Positions 19,737 through 28,057 of a DNA stretch of 64,000 bases are shown here, in pieces. Both the position numbers and the translations under genes were made by a program. The notes beneath the pieces are model-generated. The model was given only the letters and a program-made list of their open reading frames with translations, made no database searches and was not told the origin of the DNA. The stretch's first letter is position 1. Each line of letters opens with the position of its first letter. Origin of the DNA: Clostridium sp. CM027 (GTDB lineage Bacteria > Bacillota > Clostridia > Clostridiales > Clostridiaceae); contig NZ_CP077725.1 of assembly GCF_024730565.1 (NCBI RefSeq), positions 2,691,501 to 2,755,500 on the forward strand. Reading direction: 5' to 3'.

Positions 19737-20789
19737 CTATAAAACTTCAACTTTTTTCAATATATTATAAAAAACTAAAAAAAACATACAGAATAGCATC
19801 CCAACAATACCATTTGCTCTTAATCCTATAAATATAGAAGCGAGAACTGCTACGGGGTGAATGCCTAGTGATGAAGACACAATCTTGGGTTCTATAATTT
19901 GTCTTACTATAGTGATAATTATATAAGATATCAAGAGGCCTAAAGCAGCTACATAATTATTAGATATAAAAAATATTATTATTACGGGAAGGTATATAGC
20001 TCCTATACCGAAAATAGGGAGTAAATCAAATAATCCACATAATACACTCAGAGTTACAGCATACTTAACTTTGAAAACTATAAAAACAATTAATGTTTCT
20101 AAAAATGTTATAGTGATTATCAGTAAGTAAGAAAGTAAATAATTCTTAAGCATCTTTTTTGATTCATCAAATATGGAATGTAATCTATCTTCATTTTTGC
20201 GGGGAATTAAATCAAACTTTTTTTTGCTTGAAGATGACAAATCTTTTGTGAAGAAGTAAGTAGTAAGTAAAGTAAATAATAAAACCATTAAAATATAAGG
20301 TATAGTAGATACAAAATCTAGAGTTTGAGAAAAAATTTTTGTGGATGCATTCATGCTAATATTTATAGTCTTGCTTATATAATTAGTAATATTTGACTCA
20401 ATATTACTAACCACGTTTGGATCTAAAGTTTTATAATAATTTTGTAAGTTACTAAAAATATTAATTACAATGTCTTTGTTTAAAGTTATATATGATTGGA
20501 TGTTTTTTCCGAGTAGTATCGATTCTGAAGTTAAAGTAGTGATGATTAAAGATAATAATACAACAATCACAGTGAAAAATATGGTGGTAGTAAATAATGA
20601 AGCTATAGTGTTTTGAAGTTTGAATTTTTTCATCAAAAATTTTGTTGGTATCTTAAGTAGTGAAGCTAAAATAAAAGCAAATACAAAGGGAAGGGTGAAC
20701 CCAATAGTTCCAAAAAAGATTACAAAAACAAAGGTATACAAAACAAAAAATATAGCTAGTTTATCAATTTTTTTTAGAATATTTTCCAT
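19737..20789 (-). CDS. AI-2E family transporter (PF01594)
   Basis: A 350-residue membrane protein with about seven hydrophobic helices: a pair at the N-terminus (LAIFFVLYTFVFVIFFGTIG), a soluble middle part, and a C-terminal block with LLSYLLIITITFLETLIVF, DLLPIFGIGAIYLPVIIIFF and a conserved PKIVSSSLGIHPVAVLASIF. Members export diverse small solutes or peptides and some act as Na+/H+ antiporters; the substrate cannot be told. The frame is open to 20879 inside the upstream gene, but ATG at 20789 (MENILKKIDKL) gives the usual N-terminus, with AAAGGTG a little far upstream. Confidence 0.88.
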   Translation of the reverse strand: MENILKKIDKLAIFFVLYTFVFVIFFGTIGFTLPFVFAFILASLLKIPTKFLMKKFKLQNTIASLFTTTIFFTVIVVLLSLIITTLTSESILLGKNIQSYITLNKDIVINIFSNLQNYYKTLDPNVVSNIESNITNYISKTINISMNASTKIFSQTLDFVSTIPYILMVLLFTLLTTYFFTKDLSSSSKKKFDLIPRKNEDRLHSIFDESKKMLKNYLLSYLLIITITFLETLIVFIVFKVKYAVTLSVLCGLFDLLPIFGIGAIYLPVIIIFFISNNYVAALGLLISYIIITIVRQIIEPKIVSSSLGIHPVAVLASIFIGLRANGIVGMLFCMFFLVFYNILKKVEVL

Positions 20790-20799
20790 GTAAATAAAA

Positions 20800-21954
20800 T
20801 CACACCTTTCTAATAATAGTATTGAGGGCGTTAAGGGTATAATCGATGTCTTTAATATCATTAAAAGGGCCAATGCCAAATCTTAAAGTACCAGATGGAT
20901 ATGTTCCAATGTTTTTATGAGCTAGTGGCGCACAGTGAAGTCCAGTTCTTGTTGTAATTCCATATTCACTATCTAGAATAAACCCTAACTCGGAATTGTC
21001 AATTTTTGTTGAATTAACAGAGATAGTAGCGGTTCTTTTAGAACTATCGGTGAGACCATAGACATTAACAGAGGATATATTTAGAAGCCCCTCTATAAAA
21101 TTTTTGCACAAATATTCTTCGCGTTCGCGAATAGAGTCTAAACCCTGGTCATTAATAAAATTAATACCTTCTAAAAGGCCAGCTATACCTGGAGCATTTA
21201 GGGTCCCGCTTTCAAATTTATCAGGCAAAAAATCTGGTTGAACAATACTAGATGAAAGACTACCAGTCCCACCCTCTATAAATGCAGAGCATCTTTCATT
21301 TAAATTATCATCAATTAAAAATCCACCGGTACCTTGAGGTCCTAGTAAACTTTTATGACCTGTAAAAGCTAGGGCATTACAATTTAATTTATAGAAATCT
21401 ATTGGTAATATTCCTGCAGTTGGCGCAGTATCTATAACAAAATAAATGCCCTTTTCTTTACATATTCTACCAATAGATTCTAAAGGCTGAATACTTCCAA
21501 TAATGTTAGAAGCATGTGAGAGAACCACCAATTTTGTATTAGGTTTAAGTGTATTTACAAAATCGTCTACATTAATTAAGCCTTCTTTTGAGCAAGGGAC
21601 AATGCCTAATTCTATAACGCCTTTTTCGCAAAGGGAGTTTAATGGTCTTAAAGTAGCGTTATGATCCATTGAAGAAGTTATTACATGCCAGCCTTTTTGG
21701 CATGTAGATTTTATAAGTATATTTAAAGAAGTGGTAATATTTGATGTAAAAATCACATTCTCAACTTTATCAAAGTGAAAAAAATCCATTAAAGCATACC
21801 TACAATTTAAAATAACTCTATTTCCGGCAAGTGAAGTTGTAGATACACCCCTTCCCGGGTTTGAACCTATATTCATCATATAATTCATCATTGAATTATA
21901 CACTGCGGGTGGTTTAGGAAAGGTAGTGGCTGCATTATCTAAATATATTTTCAT
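20800..21954 (-). CDS. Class V aminotransferase / cysteine desulfurase-like PLP enzyme
   Basis: A 384-residue PLP enzyme of the SufS/CsdA-like clostridial family. It begins MKIYLDNAATTFPKPPAVYN. The PLP lysine is in LAFTGHKSLLGPQGTGGFLI, with TSSMDHNATLRPLNSL and the C-terminal TTRTGLHCAPLAHK, whose Cys is in the position of the desulfurase nucleophile. Sulphur mobilisation is likely but an isolated gene without an adjacent IscU leaves the acceptor unknown. GGAGG lies 5 nt before the ATG at 21954. A TTG four codons earlier is inside the ribosome-binding site. Confidence 0.88.
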   Translation of the reverse strand: MKIYLDNAATTFPKPPAVYNSMMNYMMNIGSNPGRGVSTTSLAGNRVILNCRYALMDFFHFDKVENVIFTSNITTSLNILIKSTCQKGWHVITSSMDHNATLRPLNSLCEKGVIELGIVPCSKEGLINVDDFVNTLKPNTKLVVLSHASNIIGSIQPLESIGRICKEKGIYFVIDTAPTAGILPIDFYKLNCNALAFTGHKSLLGPQGTGGFLIDDNLNERCSAFIEGGTGSLSSSIVQPDFLPDKFESGTLNAPGIAGLLEGINFINDQGLDSIREREEYLCKNFIEGLLNISSVNVYGLTDSSKRTATISVNSTKIDNSELGFILDSEYGITTRTGLHCAPLAHKNIGTYPSGTLRFGIGPFNDIKDIDYTLNALNTIIRKV

Positions 21955-22281
21955 GATTTCCTCCAATATTACACAATGATTTATTAGTATATTCTATAAA
22001 AAATATAGAGGCTATTAATATTATGTATAACAAGTTAAATTTTGTTTTCATACAATTAAGACTATAAATAGTTTATAATAAAATTAGATAAATAATAAAA
22101 TACACTTTTTATAAGAATATTTTAGGAATTAGAATTTTAAGTTCTCATTATGAAATAATATACAATGTTGCATTATAAATACAAAATTTTAAATTAATAT
22201 ATTATACAATATTATAATCTAAAGTTATGTAAATGTATATGAAGTGATTAATATTATGGCATGGAAGTAGGGTGAAAAACA
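21955..22281. other. AT-rich divergent spacer
   Basis: A 327-bp spacer between the PLP-enzyme gene (leftward) and the DUF3343 gene (rightward). It must hold promoters for both, but the sequence is so rich in TATA-like steps that no single promoter stands out. I saw no ORF with a ribosome-binding site, no RNA gene and no repeat shared with the rest of the window. Confidence 0.6.
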
Positions 22282-22533
22282 TTGAATAAATATTATATAG
22301 TAACATTTCAAAATACACATGAAGCCATGAAAGCGGAAAGAGAAGCACTGCGACAACAGGTTAAGGTAGTAGTTGTTCCTACGCCTACATATATAACTAA
22401 AAGTTGTGGGATTAGTTTAAAAATAGAGGATGAGAATATTCGAAGTATAATTGAGCTAATTAAGTTAGAAAAGATAAAGGTAAAAGAAATTTTTGTACGA
22501 GATAAGGAAAGTGTAAAAGTTATGACAATATAG
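22282..22533 (+). CDS. DUF3343 domain protein
   Basis: An 83-residue protein beginning [20 protein letters not shown] (TTG start at 22282 following GTAGGGTG) and containing [20 protein letters not shown], the core of DUF3343, a small ferredoxin-like-fold domain often linked to sulphur or selenium enzymes. No function can be assigned here. It precedes the DUF951 gene by 28 bp, so the two may be co-transcribed. Confidence 0.82.
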   Translation: MNKYYIVTFQNTHEAMKAEREALRQQVKVVVVPTPTYITKSCGISLKIEDENIRSIIELIKLEKIKVKEIFVRDKESVKVMTI

Positions 22534-22561
22534 TAAAAATAAATTAAAGGTGGGATGTTTA

Positions 22562-22798
22562 ATGAAGGTGTTCAATTTAGGAGATATTGTTGAAATGAAA
22601 AAAACTCACCCTTGTGGCAGCAAGAATTGGGAAATCATTAGGTTAGGTGCGGATATAAAAATAAAATGTTTAGGTTGCGCTCGGATAGTAATGCTTCCAA
22701 GAATAAAATTTGATTTGGGTGTAAAGAAAATTATAAAAGAAAATGTACTAAATAAAGAAAAAGGGATTACTAAAGAAAAAGCACCTATAAAAAAATAA
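22562..22798 (+). CDS. DUF951 domain protein
   Basis: A 78-residue protein: [20 protein letters not shown], then [20 protein letters not shown] and [13 protein letters not shown]. The conserved CxxC-like cysteines (CG...CLGC) suggest a small metal-binding beta-barrel. The GTG at 22550 is in frame but lies inside the ribosome-binding site AAAGGTGGG, so ATG 22562 is used. A lysine-rich tail follows residue 60. It sits just upstream of rpsF, as in many clostridia. Confidence 0.85.
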   Translation: MKVFNLGDIVEMKKTHPCGSKNWEIIRLGADIKIKCLGCARIVMLPRIKFDLGVKKIIKENVLNKEKGITKEKAPIKK

Positions 22799-22843
22799 TT
22801 ACTTGATTAATGCATAATTAAATGATATAATCTATTATTGTAA

Positions 22844-22880
22844 TCCCTGCCGTGCAATGCATGGCCGTTAGTCCGAGGGG
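22844..22880 (+). promoter_or_regulatory. rpsF leader, S6:S18-binding RNA candidate
   Basis: CCCT (22845-22848) can pair with AGGG (22876-22879) and GCCGTGCA (22849-22856) with TGCATGGC (22858-22865). Between them on the 3' side is an unpaired stretch CGTTAGTCCG that ends in CCG just before the outer helix. A stem with a 3' CCG-containing internal loop directly before the rpsF ribosome-binding site fits the S6:S18 leader described for many bacteria, which lets the S6-S18 complex repress its own operon. Confidence 0.65.
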
Positions 22881-22894
22881 AGGAGGTGAAATTA

Positions 22895-23182
22895 ATGAGA
22901 AAATATGAAACTATATTCATATTACATCCTTCATTAGACGAAGAAGCTGTTAAAGCTAACGTTGAAAAATTTAAAGGTGTAATAGAAAATAATGGTGGAG
23001 AAATTGAAAATGTTGATGCGTGGGGCAAAAGAAAACTAGCTTATGAAATACAAAAAGTTGGTGAAGGTCACTATACATTAATCAATTTCAATGCAAAACC
23101 TGAATTACCGAAAGAATTAGATAGAGTATTCAGAATTACTGACAGTGTTATAAGACATATCATAATAAATCCAGAAAAATAG
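22895..23182 (+). CDS. rpsF: 30S ribosomal protein S6
   Basis: A 95-residue ribosomal protein: [20 protein letters not shown], then [19 protein letters not shown] and [14 protein letters not shown], all standard. AGGAGG at 22881-22886 is 8 nt from ATG 22895; the in-frame GTG at 22886 lies within that signal. First gene of rpsF-ssb-rpsR, preceded by a probable S6:S18-responsive leader. Confidence 0.98.
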   Translation: MRKYETIFILHPSLDEEAVKANVEKFKGVIENNGGEIENVDAWGKRKLAYEIQKVGEGHYTLINFNAKPELPKELDRVFRITDSVIRHIIINPEK

Positions 23183-23193
23183 GTGGTGCATTT

Positions 23194-23634
23194 ATGAATA
23201 AAGTTGTTTTAGTTGGTAGATTAACAAAAGACCCTGAGTTAAAGTTTGCTCAAGGGACAGGAACAGCTGTAGCCACTTTCACTGTAGCCGTCAATAGAAG
23301 ATTTAAAAGAGAAGGTCAACCAGAAGCAGACTTTATACCAGTAGTGGTATTTGGAAAGCAAGCGGAAGCTACTGCTAATTACATGAGTAAAGGCAAGCTT
23401 TTAAGCGTATCTGGAAACATTCAAACTAGAAATTATGAGGCTAAAGATGGTACTAGGAGATATGTTACTGAAGTAATTGCTGATGAAGTTGACTTCCTTG
23501 AATGGGGAGGAAATAAAACATCAGGTACGAATACTAATCAAGGTGGAAATAATAGCGAATCAAATGCTGGATCTCATGGTTTTAGCAGTGATAGTGATAT
23601 AACACCAATTGATGATGGAGATATTCCATTCTAA
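23194..23634 (+). CDS. ssb: Single-stranded DNA-binding protein
   Basis: A 146-residue SSB. The OB-fold (about 1-105) starts [20 protein letters not shown] and holds [21 protein letters not shown] Gly/Asn/Ser-rich linker leads to the acidic tip DDGDIPF, the site used to bind partner proteins. It lies between rpsF and rpsR with GGTGG upstream, as is standard. Confidence 0.98.
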   Translation: MNKVVLVGRLTKDPELKFAQGTGTAVATFTVAVNRRFKREGQPEADFIPVVVFGKQAEATANYMSKGKLLSVSGNIQTRNYEAKDGTRRYVTEVIADEVDFLEWGGNKTSGTNTNQGGNNSESNAGSHGFSSDSDITPIDDGDIPF

Positions 23635-23659
23635 TATTAGGTAAGGAGGAAAAACAACA

Positions 23660-23923
23660 ATGGCTATGAACGAACATAAAAGAAGCGGCGGCGGTGCTGG
23701 CGGAAACAGAAAGAGAATGAAAAGAAAAGTTTGTGCTTTCTGTATGGATAAAGCAACTGCAATCGACTATAAAGATATAAATAAATTGAGAAAATATGTT
23801 ACAGAAAGAGGAAAGATTCTTCCAAGAAGAATTTCTGGAAACTGTGCAAAACATCAAAGGATGCTTACTGTATCTATAAAAAGAGCAAGAAACATAGCAT
23901 TATTACCATTTACTACTGAATAG
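23660..23923 (+). CDS. rpsR: 30S ribosomal protein S18
   Basis: An 87-residue ribosomal protein. The N-terminus is basic ([20 protein letters not shown]) and contains CAFC, a zinc-binding-type cysteine pair, followed by [20 protein letters not shown] and [21 protein letters not shown] precedes the ATG. It ends the rpsF-ssb-rpsR operon. Confidence 0.97.
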   Translation: MAMNEHKRSGGGAGGNRKRMKRKVCAFCMDKATAIDYKDINKLRKYVTERGKILPRRISGNCAKHQRMLTVSIKRARNIALLPFTTE

Positions 23924-23933
23924 TAAATGACTG

Positions 23934-23970
23934 AAAGCAGCGCCTTAAGGTAGCTGCTTTTATTTTTTTA
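23934..23970 (+). terminator. Terminator of the rpsF-ssb-rpsR operon
   Basis: AAAGCAGC (23934-23941) pairs with GCTGCTTT (23953-23960), with an inner CCTTAAGG palindrome, and is followed by TATTTTTTT. It lies 10 bp after the rpsR stop. The 231 bp to the next gene hold only AT-rich sequence. Confidence 0.88.
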
Positions 23971-24201
23971 CAAATAAAAATAAATATTATACTCAATAAT
24001 CAAAATATAAATATAAAAGTATATATTATGCAGTACGATTTGTAGTATACTTGTAGTTGTAACCCATAAAATGTAAACATAGAAAATATTAGATATTAAA
24101 CTGCAAATTGTCTATATAGAAATAAACTTTAGTTGCATAAATTTAGAAAACTAACTAAAATGGAGTTATAAGCATAAGCCTACAAGGGGAGATGATATAC
24201 T

Positions 24202-24516
24202 ATGAAGAAACAAGATTTTAATATAATGTCTAATGTTAAGATAGTTGAAAGTTTGAAGGCTGAGCTATTATGTATAATAGGTGATTTCTTCAAGTTGCTA
24301 AGTAAAGGAAGCAATGTTGCTCAAGACGCCATACTAGATTGCATTTCGGGGGCAATAATACTTTTATATATATTAGGCGAAAGGCTCGGATATTCAAATG
24401 TAGCCGTGGATGAGAGTATGAAAAAGAAACTAAAGGTGGGAATAGTTGAAGGAGATAATATAGAAAAAGATGGAAAAGATCTAAGCAAACTATATTCGCA
24501 TATAAAGGAACGATAA
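24202..24516 (+). CDS. MazG-like family protein
   Basis: A 104-residue mainly helical protein with VKIVESLKAELLCIIGDFFK and AILDCISGAIILLYILGERL, resembling the short clostridial MazG-like proteins found before yybS. The usual NTP-pyrophosphatase EExxE/ExxD acid cluster is not evident, so catalytic activity is doubtful. GGGGAG precedes the ATG. It is the likely first gene of yybS-gdpP-rplI. Confidence 0.7.
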   Translation: MKKQDFNIMSNVKIVESLKAELLCIIGDFFKLLSKGSNVAQDAILDCISGAIILLYILGERLGYSNVAVDESMKKKLKVGIVEGDNIEKDGKDLSKLYSHIKER

Positions 24517-24531
24517 GTAATGGAGGAAAAA

Positions 24532-25539
24532 ATGGAGAATAAAAAGTATAGTACAAAGGCAATTGTAGAGGCTTCACTTATAGCGGTTATAATTTCAGTA
24601 ACAATGATTATAACAGGATATTTGCCGATTATGTCATTTATAGGTGCTTTAATATTGCCAATTCCGGTTGCAATACTCTATATAAGGCATAATAGAAAAA
24701 TAACAATCACTGCTATATTTTTGAGTATAGTTCTAACATCCTTAGTGTATAATCCAATAATGGCGATATATTCAGCTATAACTTATAGCATTGTTGGAAT
24801 TGCGCTTGGTTATTGTGTTAAGAAAAATAAAAAGTCATCTATAACGTTATTATTTTTAGGTATTAGTTCTGTAATATCTAATATACTAACCATAGCTTTT
24901 TCTATGGCATTTATAGAAAAAGTAAGTTTTATGAATTTTATTTCCAAAAACTTAGAATTTTTTAAGCAAAATATGAAGGTATCCTTGGATCAATTAAAAA
25001 TGGTTTATTTACAACAAGGAATAACTCCAAAGCAGTTGAAACTTTTAAATGAAAACTTTGAAATGATAAACAAAATGGATGTTACGATAGTTTTGGTAGT
25101 AATACCTGCAATTATTTTAATAACTTCATTTATATCAGCTTATTTGAATTACATAGTGTCTAGATCCATATTAGAGAAGCTAAACTACAAAATGGATAAA
25201 GTATTACCTTTCAGCAAAGTTTACGTTACTAACATACTAGGAGCTGTATTAATAGGTATAGTATGTATAGGCATAATACTTTCATCAAAAAAAATAGCAG
25301 GTGGGGATTTTATACTAAATTCCTCCCAATTACTTGTGCAAATTGTATTTATGATAAATGGACTTGCGGCAGCTACATATTTTCTAAGAGTTAAAAAAAA
25401 ATTATCTAAACCAGTAGTAGCACTAATTTTAGTGTTAACATCATTTTCGCGTCTAGGTAGTATTTACTTTTCAATAGGACTCATGGAGATGGCTTTTGAT
25501 TTTAGAAAGCTCGATCCATATAGAATTAAAAGAAAATAA
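24532..25539 (+). CDS. yybS: YybS family membrane protein (DUF2232)
   Basis: A 335-residue integral membrane protein with about eight helices, starting MENKKYSTKAIVEASLIAVI. The fold resembles ECF S-component-like DUF2232 proteins. The conserved neighbourhood yybS-gdpP-rplI is the best support. Its activity is unknown. ATG 24520 is in frame, but it forms part of the GGAGG signal that serves ATG 24532. It ends 13 bp before gdpP. Confidence 0.85.
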   Translation: MENKKYSTKAIVEASLIAVIISVTMIITGYLPIMSFIGALILPIPVAILYIRHNRKITITAIFLSIVLTSLVYNPIMAIYSAITYSIVGIALGYCVKKNKKSSITLLFLGISSVISNILTIAFSMAFIEKVSFMNFISKNLEFFKQNMKVSLDQLKMVYLQQGITPKQLKLLNENFEMINKMDVTIVLVVIPAIILITSFISAYLNYIVSRSILEKLNYKMDKVLPFSKVYVTNILGAVLIGIVCIGIILSSKKIAGGDFILNSSQLLVQIVFMINGLAAATYFLRVKKKLSKPVVALILVLTSFSRLGSIYFSIGLMEMAFDFRKLDPYRIKRK

Positions 25540-25552
25540 TTGGGGGCTGATT

Positions 25553-27544
25553 ATGGAGAATAAATACAATTATTTTAGTGTTAATAATAAAATATATATG
25601 GTGACCATGGCCCTACTCATATGTATAATATTTTATTACGGACACCTTGAAGTGGGAATTTTAACACTGGGACTATACGCGATACTAGTAGTGTATAATA
25701 TCTACAACTCTAAGGTTAAAAAAAATGAGTGGAAAAAATTCATTGAAAATTTTTCATCTAAACTGGATATAGCAACCACAAGCACCTTAGTAAAACTTCC
25801 TTTTCCACTAATAATAATAGGGTATGTGGGAAATATATTATGGTATAATCAAAGTGTAACTACAATGCTTGAAGGGGAAGATCTTTTAAATAAAAATATT
25901 AGAGATATAATTAAGGAACTAAATCTAAAGCAAGTTTTAGAGGGTAAAAAGAATATATTTCCAAATATTAAAATAAAAGATAAATGGTATGAAATCTACA
26001 CAAATATTGTTGATACAAACGAGAATAAAAATGTTAAAGATAAGATTATGCTTTTATATTTTTATGATATAACGGAAAAAACCAGTGTAATAAAAGGCAT
26101 TAACGGTAATAGGGAAAGCGTTATGCTAGTGGAAGTTGATAACCTTGATGATGTTGTTAAAACTACAGAAGAAGATAAGGCGCCTTTACTTGTAGCAGAG
26201 ATTGAGAGAACAATAAACAGCTATGGACAGAGTGTAAATGCGGTGGTAAAAAAGTATACATCGAATAAATATGTTATTATAGTCCAAGATAAGTATATTG
26301 AAAAAGAAATAGAAAAGAAATTTGATATACTAGATAGTGTTCGCGAAATAAGTAATGGTAATAAACTCGCAGTTACTTTAAGTGTGGGCGTTGGTAGGGG
26401 AGAAGATACACCACTTAAAAACTATGAATTTGCTACATCAGCTAAGGAACTTGCCTTAGGCAGGGGTGGTGATCAAGCAGTTGTGAAAAAAGGTGAAAAA
26501 TTATCTTTCTTTGGGGGGAAAACAAAGGAAGTTGAGAAAAGGACTAAGGTTCGCGCAAGAGTTATAGCTCATGCATTAATGGATTTAGTAAATGAGAGTA
26601 ACACAATTTTCCTTATGGGACACAAAAATGCTGATCCTGATTGTCTAGGCTCGGCTATAGGTCTATATAGTATTATTAAAAAAACAAACAAAGAATGCTA
26701 TATTATTCTCGAAGGAATAAATAGCGGTATAAAAAGCATGATGGATATAATACTTGCAGATGAAGAATACAAAAATACTTTTATAACAAGTGAAAAATTT
26801 AAAAGTGTTAAAAATTCAAATAGCCTAATCATATTAGTGGATGTGCACAATGAAAGTCATGTTCAAAATTTAGAAATAGTTAAAGAGGTAGAAAAAGTAG
26901 TTATAATTGACCATCATAGAAAGTCACAAGATTTTATACAAGGGGCAGTCCTGAGTTATATGGAAACTTACGCATCATCTACTGCTGAATTAGTTACTGA
27001 GATGATTCAATATATGGTTGACAAGCCTAAACTTAAACATATAGAAGCGGTAAGTCTTTTGGCAGGAATATGTGTGGATACAAAAAATTTCTCTTTTAAA
27101 ACGGGAGTTAGGACATTTGAAGCAGCAGCTTTTCTAAGGCGTCATGGTGCAGATACTATGGATGTTAAAAAAATGTTTTCTGATGATTTGAGTATTTATT
27201 TGAAAAGAGCTGATATTATAAGATCAGCGAAAGTTAAAAATGAAATTGCTGTAGCCGTTTGTCCAGAACTAATAGAGGATACTGTATTAGCTGCCCAAGT
27301 TGCGGATGAACTTCTAAATATTACTGGTATCGAAGCGTCGTTTGTTATTGTAAAGACAGGAGATGAAGTATTTATTAGTGGAAGGTCTCTTGGGAAAATA
27401 AATGTACAGTTAATACTCGAGACATTAGGGGGAGGCGGACATATGACTATGGCTGGTACGAAATTTACTTCACTGAAACTTGAAGAAGTAGTGGTGAAAT
27501 TAAATGAAGCTATAGATGAATATTTAAAGGAGGGCGAAAAATAA
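25553..27544 (+). CDS. gdpP: Cyclic-di-AMP phosphodiesterase GdpP (YybT)
   Basis: Hydrolyses c-di-AMP to pApA and so controls osmolyte uptake and wall homeostasis. It has 663 residues. Two membrane helices lie at about 11-50, then come a degenerate PAS domain, a degenerate GGDEF domain ([12 protein letters not shown], no GGDEF) and the DHH domain with [22 protein letters not shown] and IIDHHRK. The DHHA1 domain ends with [14 protein letters not shown] at 25553 follows GGGGGCTG. Its stop overlaps the rplI start. Confidence 0.96.
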   Translation: MENKYNYFSVNNKIYMVTMALLICIIFYYGHLEVGILTLGLYAILVVYNIYNSKVKKNEWKKFIENFSSKLDIATTSTLVKLPFPLIIIGYVGNILWYNQSVTTMLEGEDLLNKNIRDIIKELNLKQVLEGKKNIFPNIKIKDKWYEIYTNIVDTNENKNVKDKIMLLYFYDITEKTSVIKGINGNRESVMLVEVDNLDDVVKTTEEDKAPLLVAEIERTINSYGQSVNAVVKKYTSNKYVIIVQDKYIEKEIEKKFDILDSVREISNGNKLAVTLSVGVGRGEDTPLKNYEFATSAKELALGRGGDQAVVKKGEKLSFFGGKTKEVEKRTKVRARVIAHALMDLVNESNTIFLMGHKNADPDCLGSAIGLYSIIKKTNKECYIILEGINSGIKSMMDIILADEEYKNTFITSEKFKSVKNSNSLIILVDVHNESHVQNLEIVKEVEKVVIIDHHRKSQDFIQGAVLSYMETYASSTAELVTEMIQYMVDKPKLKHIEAVSLLAGICVDTKNFSFKTGVRTFEAAAFLRRHGADTMDVKKMFSDDLSIYLKRADIIRSAKVKNEIAVAVCPELIEDTVLAAQVADELLNITGIEASFVIVKTGDEVFISGRSLGKINVQLILETLGGGGHMTMAGTKFTSLKLEEVVVKLNEAIDEYLKEGEK

Positions 27545-27987
27545 TGAAGGTTATATTATTAAAGGATATTAAAGGCACAGGTAAAAAGGGCGACGTGATA
27601 AACGCTGCAGATGGATATGCGAGGAATTTTTTATTTCCTAGGCAATTAGCTAAAGAGGCTACAGACTCAAATATGCACATATTAAATAAAAAAAATGATA
27701 TTGAAAGAAAAAAGAAAACATCTGAAATTGAGGATGCACAGAAATCAGCTAATGAACTTAAAGATAAAGTTATAAAAATAATTGGTAAAGCTGGAGAGAA
27801 TGGAAAACTTTTTGGTGCGATTACAACTAAAGATATAGCAATAGCGTTAAATAAACAATGCAATTTAGATATTGATAAAAAGAAAATAGTAACAGATACA
27901 ATAAAATTATTAGGAACTTATGAAGTAGAAATTAAAATATATCCAGAAATATCTACTAAGATAAAAGTTCTTGTTTGTGAGGAATAA
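27544..27987 (+). CDS. rplI: 50S ribosomal protein L9
   Basis: A 147-residue ribosomal protein: [20 protein letters not shown], then [18 protein letters not shown], a long connecting helix and a C-terminal domain with [19 protein letters not shown]. Its ATG overlaps the last base of gdpP (TAATG), indicating coupled translation. Confidence 0.98.
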   Translation: MKVILLKDIKGTGKKGDVINAADGYARNFLFPRQLAKEATDSNMHILNKKNDIERKKKTSEIEDAQKSANELKDKVIKIIGKAGENGKLFGAITTKDIAIALNKQCNLDIDKKKIVTDTIKLLGTYEVEIKIYPEISTKIKVLVCEE

Positions 27988-28000
27988 TTATATAAACCGA

Positions 28001-28057
28001 AGGGAGGAAACGCTTTAGTAAATAAATGATAATCATATTTATTAAAGCGGATTACGT
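28001..28057 (+). promoter_or_regulatory. Hairpin between Shine-Dalgarno and start codon of lonC
   Basis: AGGGAGG (28001-28007) lies 50 nt before the TTG start of lonC, far too distant. A 14-bp stem, CGCTTTAGTAAATA (28011-28024) with TATTTATTAAAGCG (28036-28049), one G-U pair and an 11-nt loop, fills the gap. If it folds, the remaining distance is about 11 nt, which is normal. It may therefore bridge the signal to the start. Confidence 0.7.

Noticed and set aside
21852-21859. TTCCCGGG as a possible Noc-binding site
   Set aside because: Only the 8-bp core matches; the flanking ATT/AAT needed for an NBS are absent and it lies in a coding region.
24202-24516. Active MazG pyrophosphatase
   Set aside because: The acidic metal-binding motif is not apparent, so only a MazG-like label is supported.
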